Part shown: one piece after another, positions 62,849 through 64,000 of the stretch
Layout of the letters: each line of letters opens with the position of its first letter
How positions within the stretch are numbered: position 1 is the stretch's first letter
Assembly (NCBI GenBank): GCA_018057765.1
Contig: JAGPDB010000001.1
Span: forward strand, 1 to 64,000
Origin: Acidimicrobiia bacterium
Lineage (GTDB): Bacteria > Actinomycetota > Acidimicrobiia > IMCC26256 > JAGPDB01
Length of the DNA: 64,000 nucleotides
Direction of reading: 5' to 3'
Program-made: the position numbers and the translations under genes
The notes under the pieces: model-generated
Told to the model about the DNA's origin: nothing
Database searches by the model: none
The model's input: the letters and a program-made list of their open reading frames with translations, nothing else

Positions 62849-64000
62849 TTTGACTCCTTAGCCTTTAATACTACTGACCATAGTACAACTATTAAACATA
62901 GAAAAGAAAACCAGTCGTGATATTGTGAGAAAAAAGAACGCGAAATAGACGTATTAACGCTACCTTCAATGAGTTTGTTCTTGAACATTTCAGACTGTGC
63001 AATCAATTCCCCGTCTTTACCAATTATTGCCGATTTACCAGAAACCGATGCGTGAATTACTGGTATTGAAAACTCTATAGCTCGCAATTTTGATTGCGCT
63101 AGATGTTGCTTAGAATTTCCCGAGAGACGATATGATCTATTGTTAGTAGTTATCACCATTAACTTCGTAGATGGTGTTATGGCTCTGTAGAAATCGTCTG
63201 TAAAAGTTGATTCAAAGCAGATTAATGATGTTATACCTTTTAGTGTTAAATCTTTTTTTCCAGGTGAAAAACCTTCACCAATATTTTTAAATACAGACCA
63301 TTTTCCAATAACATTTTTTAAAGGAACATATTCTCCGAATGGGACTAGCCTCTTTTTAGAATATTTTCCTATATATTTCATGTTCGAATTATAAAAGATA
63401 TTTGTATTGTAATAGTTAGCACCTTGATACGTATTAGAATTTATTATCATTAGAGATTTTGCTTTTTTCGCTATAGGTTTTAAATCTTGCACAAGCCTAT
63501 TGCTCTTATCAAATGGGTCTACATTAAAAGCAGATTCTGGAAAAACTATTAAATCTGGATTCGTATCTATATTTTTTGCTAAATCAATGTGTGAGTTTCG
63601 AAGATAGTCGTTGTCAATCTCATCTTTGGTTAAATATCGATTTATGTCATTTCCTTGAACAATAGTTATTTTATAATTAGGCTTAGTGTCATCTAAGACA
63701 TTATTTCCTAGAAAAAATGTAATTAGTAGAAAAGAAATTAATACTACATTAATAATATTTTGATTTTTTGTTAATACTTTTAGATTAAAACTAAAGATCT
63801 TTCTTTTGCTAAAAACCAACTCACTAAATTTTGCACTTATAAGAACGAATATAAAAGTAAGCAGTGCTCCCCCACCAGCGCGAATGAAATTATGCAAGTA
63901 GCTTATATTTATAGGAATTGTTGATATGTTTAACCAAGTAAATGAAAGTGTTGGTATGTGGCCCAGGATAAATTCAAAAGTACAAAATGAAATAGCAAAA
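62830..64000 (-). CDS. lnt: Apolipoprotein N-acyltransferase, 5' end cut by the window
   Basis: This frame runs off the window edge, so only the C-terminal 389 or so codons are seen. Lnt adds the N-acyl chain to lipoproteins at the cytoplasmic membrane. Several membrane helices precede a nitrilase-like domain with the catalytic triad Glu (in VFPESAF), Lys (in KKRLVPFGEYVP) and Cys (in LICFEST). A final helix closes the protein. TTG 63897 is not the true start: the frame is open through 63999 with Lnt-like sequence. The copper lipoproteins at 0.1-1.7 kb would be substrates of this pathway. Confidence 0.85.
   Translation of the reverse strand, partial: FAISFCTFEFILGHIPTLSFTWLNISTIPINISYLHNFIRAGGGALLTFIFVLISAKFSELVFSKRKIFSFNLKVLTKNQNIINVVLISFLLITFFLGNNVLDDTKPNYKITIVQGNDINRYLTKDEIDNDYLRNSHIDLAKNIDTNPDLIVFPESAFNVDPFDKSNRLVQDLKPIAKKAKSLMIINSNTYQGANYYNTNIFYNSNMKYIGKYSKKRLVPFGEYVPLKNVIGKWSVFKNIGEGFSPGKKDLTLKGITSLICFESTFTDDFYRAITPSTKLMVITTNNRSYRLSGNSKQHLAQSKLRAIEFSIPVIHASVSGKSAIIGKDGELIAQSEMFKNKLIEGSVNTSISRSFFSQYHDWFSFLCLIVVLWSVVLKAKESKWKKRI

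Overview
The window looks like chromosome from a low-GC member of the Actinomycetota, probably an Acidimicrobiia-type aquatic lineage. The evidence is the actinobacterial housekeeping gene order (tlyA-nadK-steA-steB-murJ ... pyrG-xerD ... scpA-scpB-rluB-aroH-tyrA-aroA-cmk-plsC-ispH-der, then pgsA-FHA-MerR-DUF151-MerR), many apparent leaderless start codons, short spacers and about one-third G+C judged by eye. The lineage is an inference; a marker-gene tree would settle it. I see no rRNA, tRNA, CRISPR array, insertion sequence or phage gene.

Layout. 1-1.76 kb: a blue-copper lipoprotein and a lipoprotein copper nitrite reductase-like enzyme, closed by a clear terminator. 1.8-3.1 kb (minus): a lone receiver protein and an MTA/purine nucleoside phosphorylase. 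3.2-10.0 kb: a tight co-directional cluster holding an acyl-CoA dehydrogenase, a cytosolic PhnD-like protein, a TusA/radical-SAM fusion, a nucleotide-sugar epimerase with a Cys/His insert, a GT2 transferase, a DUF2064 transferase and a GT-C membrane transferase. Its core resembles an uncharacterised cluster I recall from mycobacteria and is my best candidate for an undescribed pathway. 10-16.7 kb: DoxX and small membrane proteins, YggT, two more lone receivers, a membrane histidine kinase, and a secreted GH16 enzyme with two DNA-identical Fn3 repeats.

17-31.8 kb is accessory: a J-domain repeat protein, an FtsX/ATPase exporter, an Rnk-like factor, a protein built of 40-residue repeats, an APH-like kinase, a cation/proton antiporter, a ClC protein, a frameshifted ArsR with an SRPBCC partner, a DrrAB exporter, a YciI protein, an acyltransferase whose frame lacks a standard start codon, a TPR protein and an unrecognised protein.

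32-53.8 kb is the housekeeping core: class I aldolase, rRNA methylation (TlyA), NAD kinase, septum/envelope genes (SteA, SteB, MurJ, a MraY/WecA-like transferase), CTP synthase, XerD, condensin ScpAB, pseudouridine synthase, the Phe/Tyr/chorismate genes, CMP kinase, PlsC, IspH and Der. 53.8-64 kb: a small membrane protein, another unrecognised helical protein, YbaK, PgsA, FHA, two MerR proteins around a DUF151 nuclease, an XPB-like helicase, a secreted protein, a GNAT protein, a conserved hypothetical, and an Lnt gene cut by the window edge.

Start codons: many genes that lead a transcription unit have a TANNNT box six bases before the start codon and no Shine-Dalgarno sequence. I used this to choose several starts and list the boxes. 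Genes inside operons mostly overlap by 1-4 bases or use a recognisable Shine-Dalgarno.
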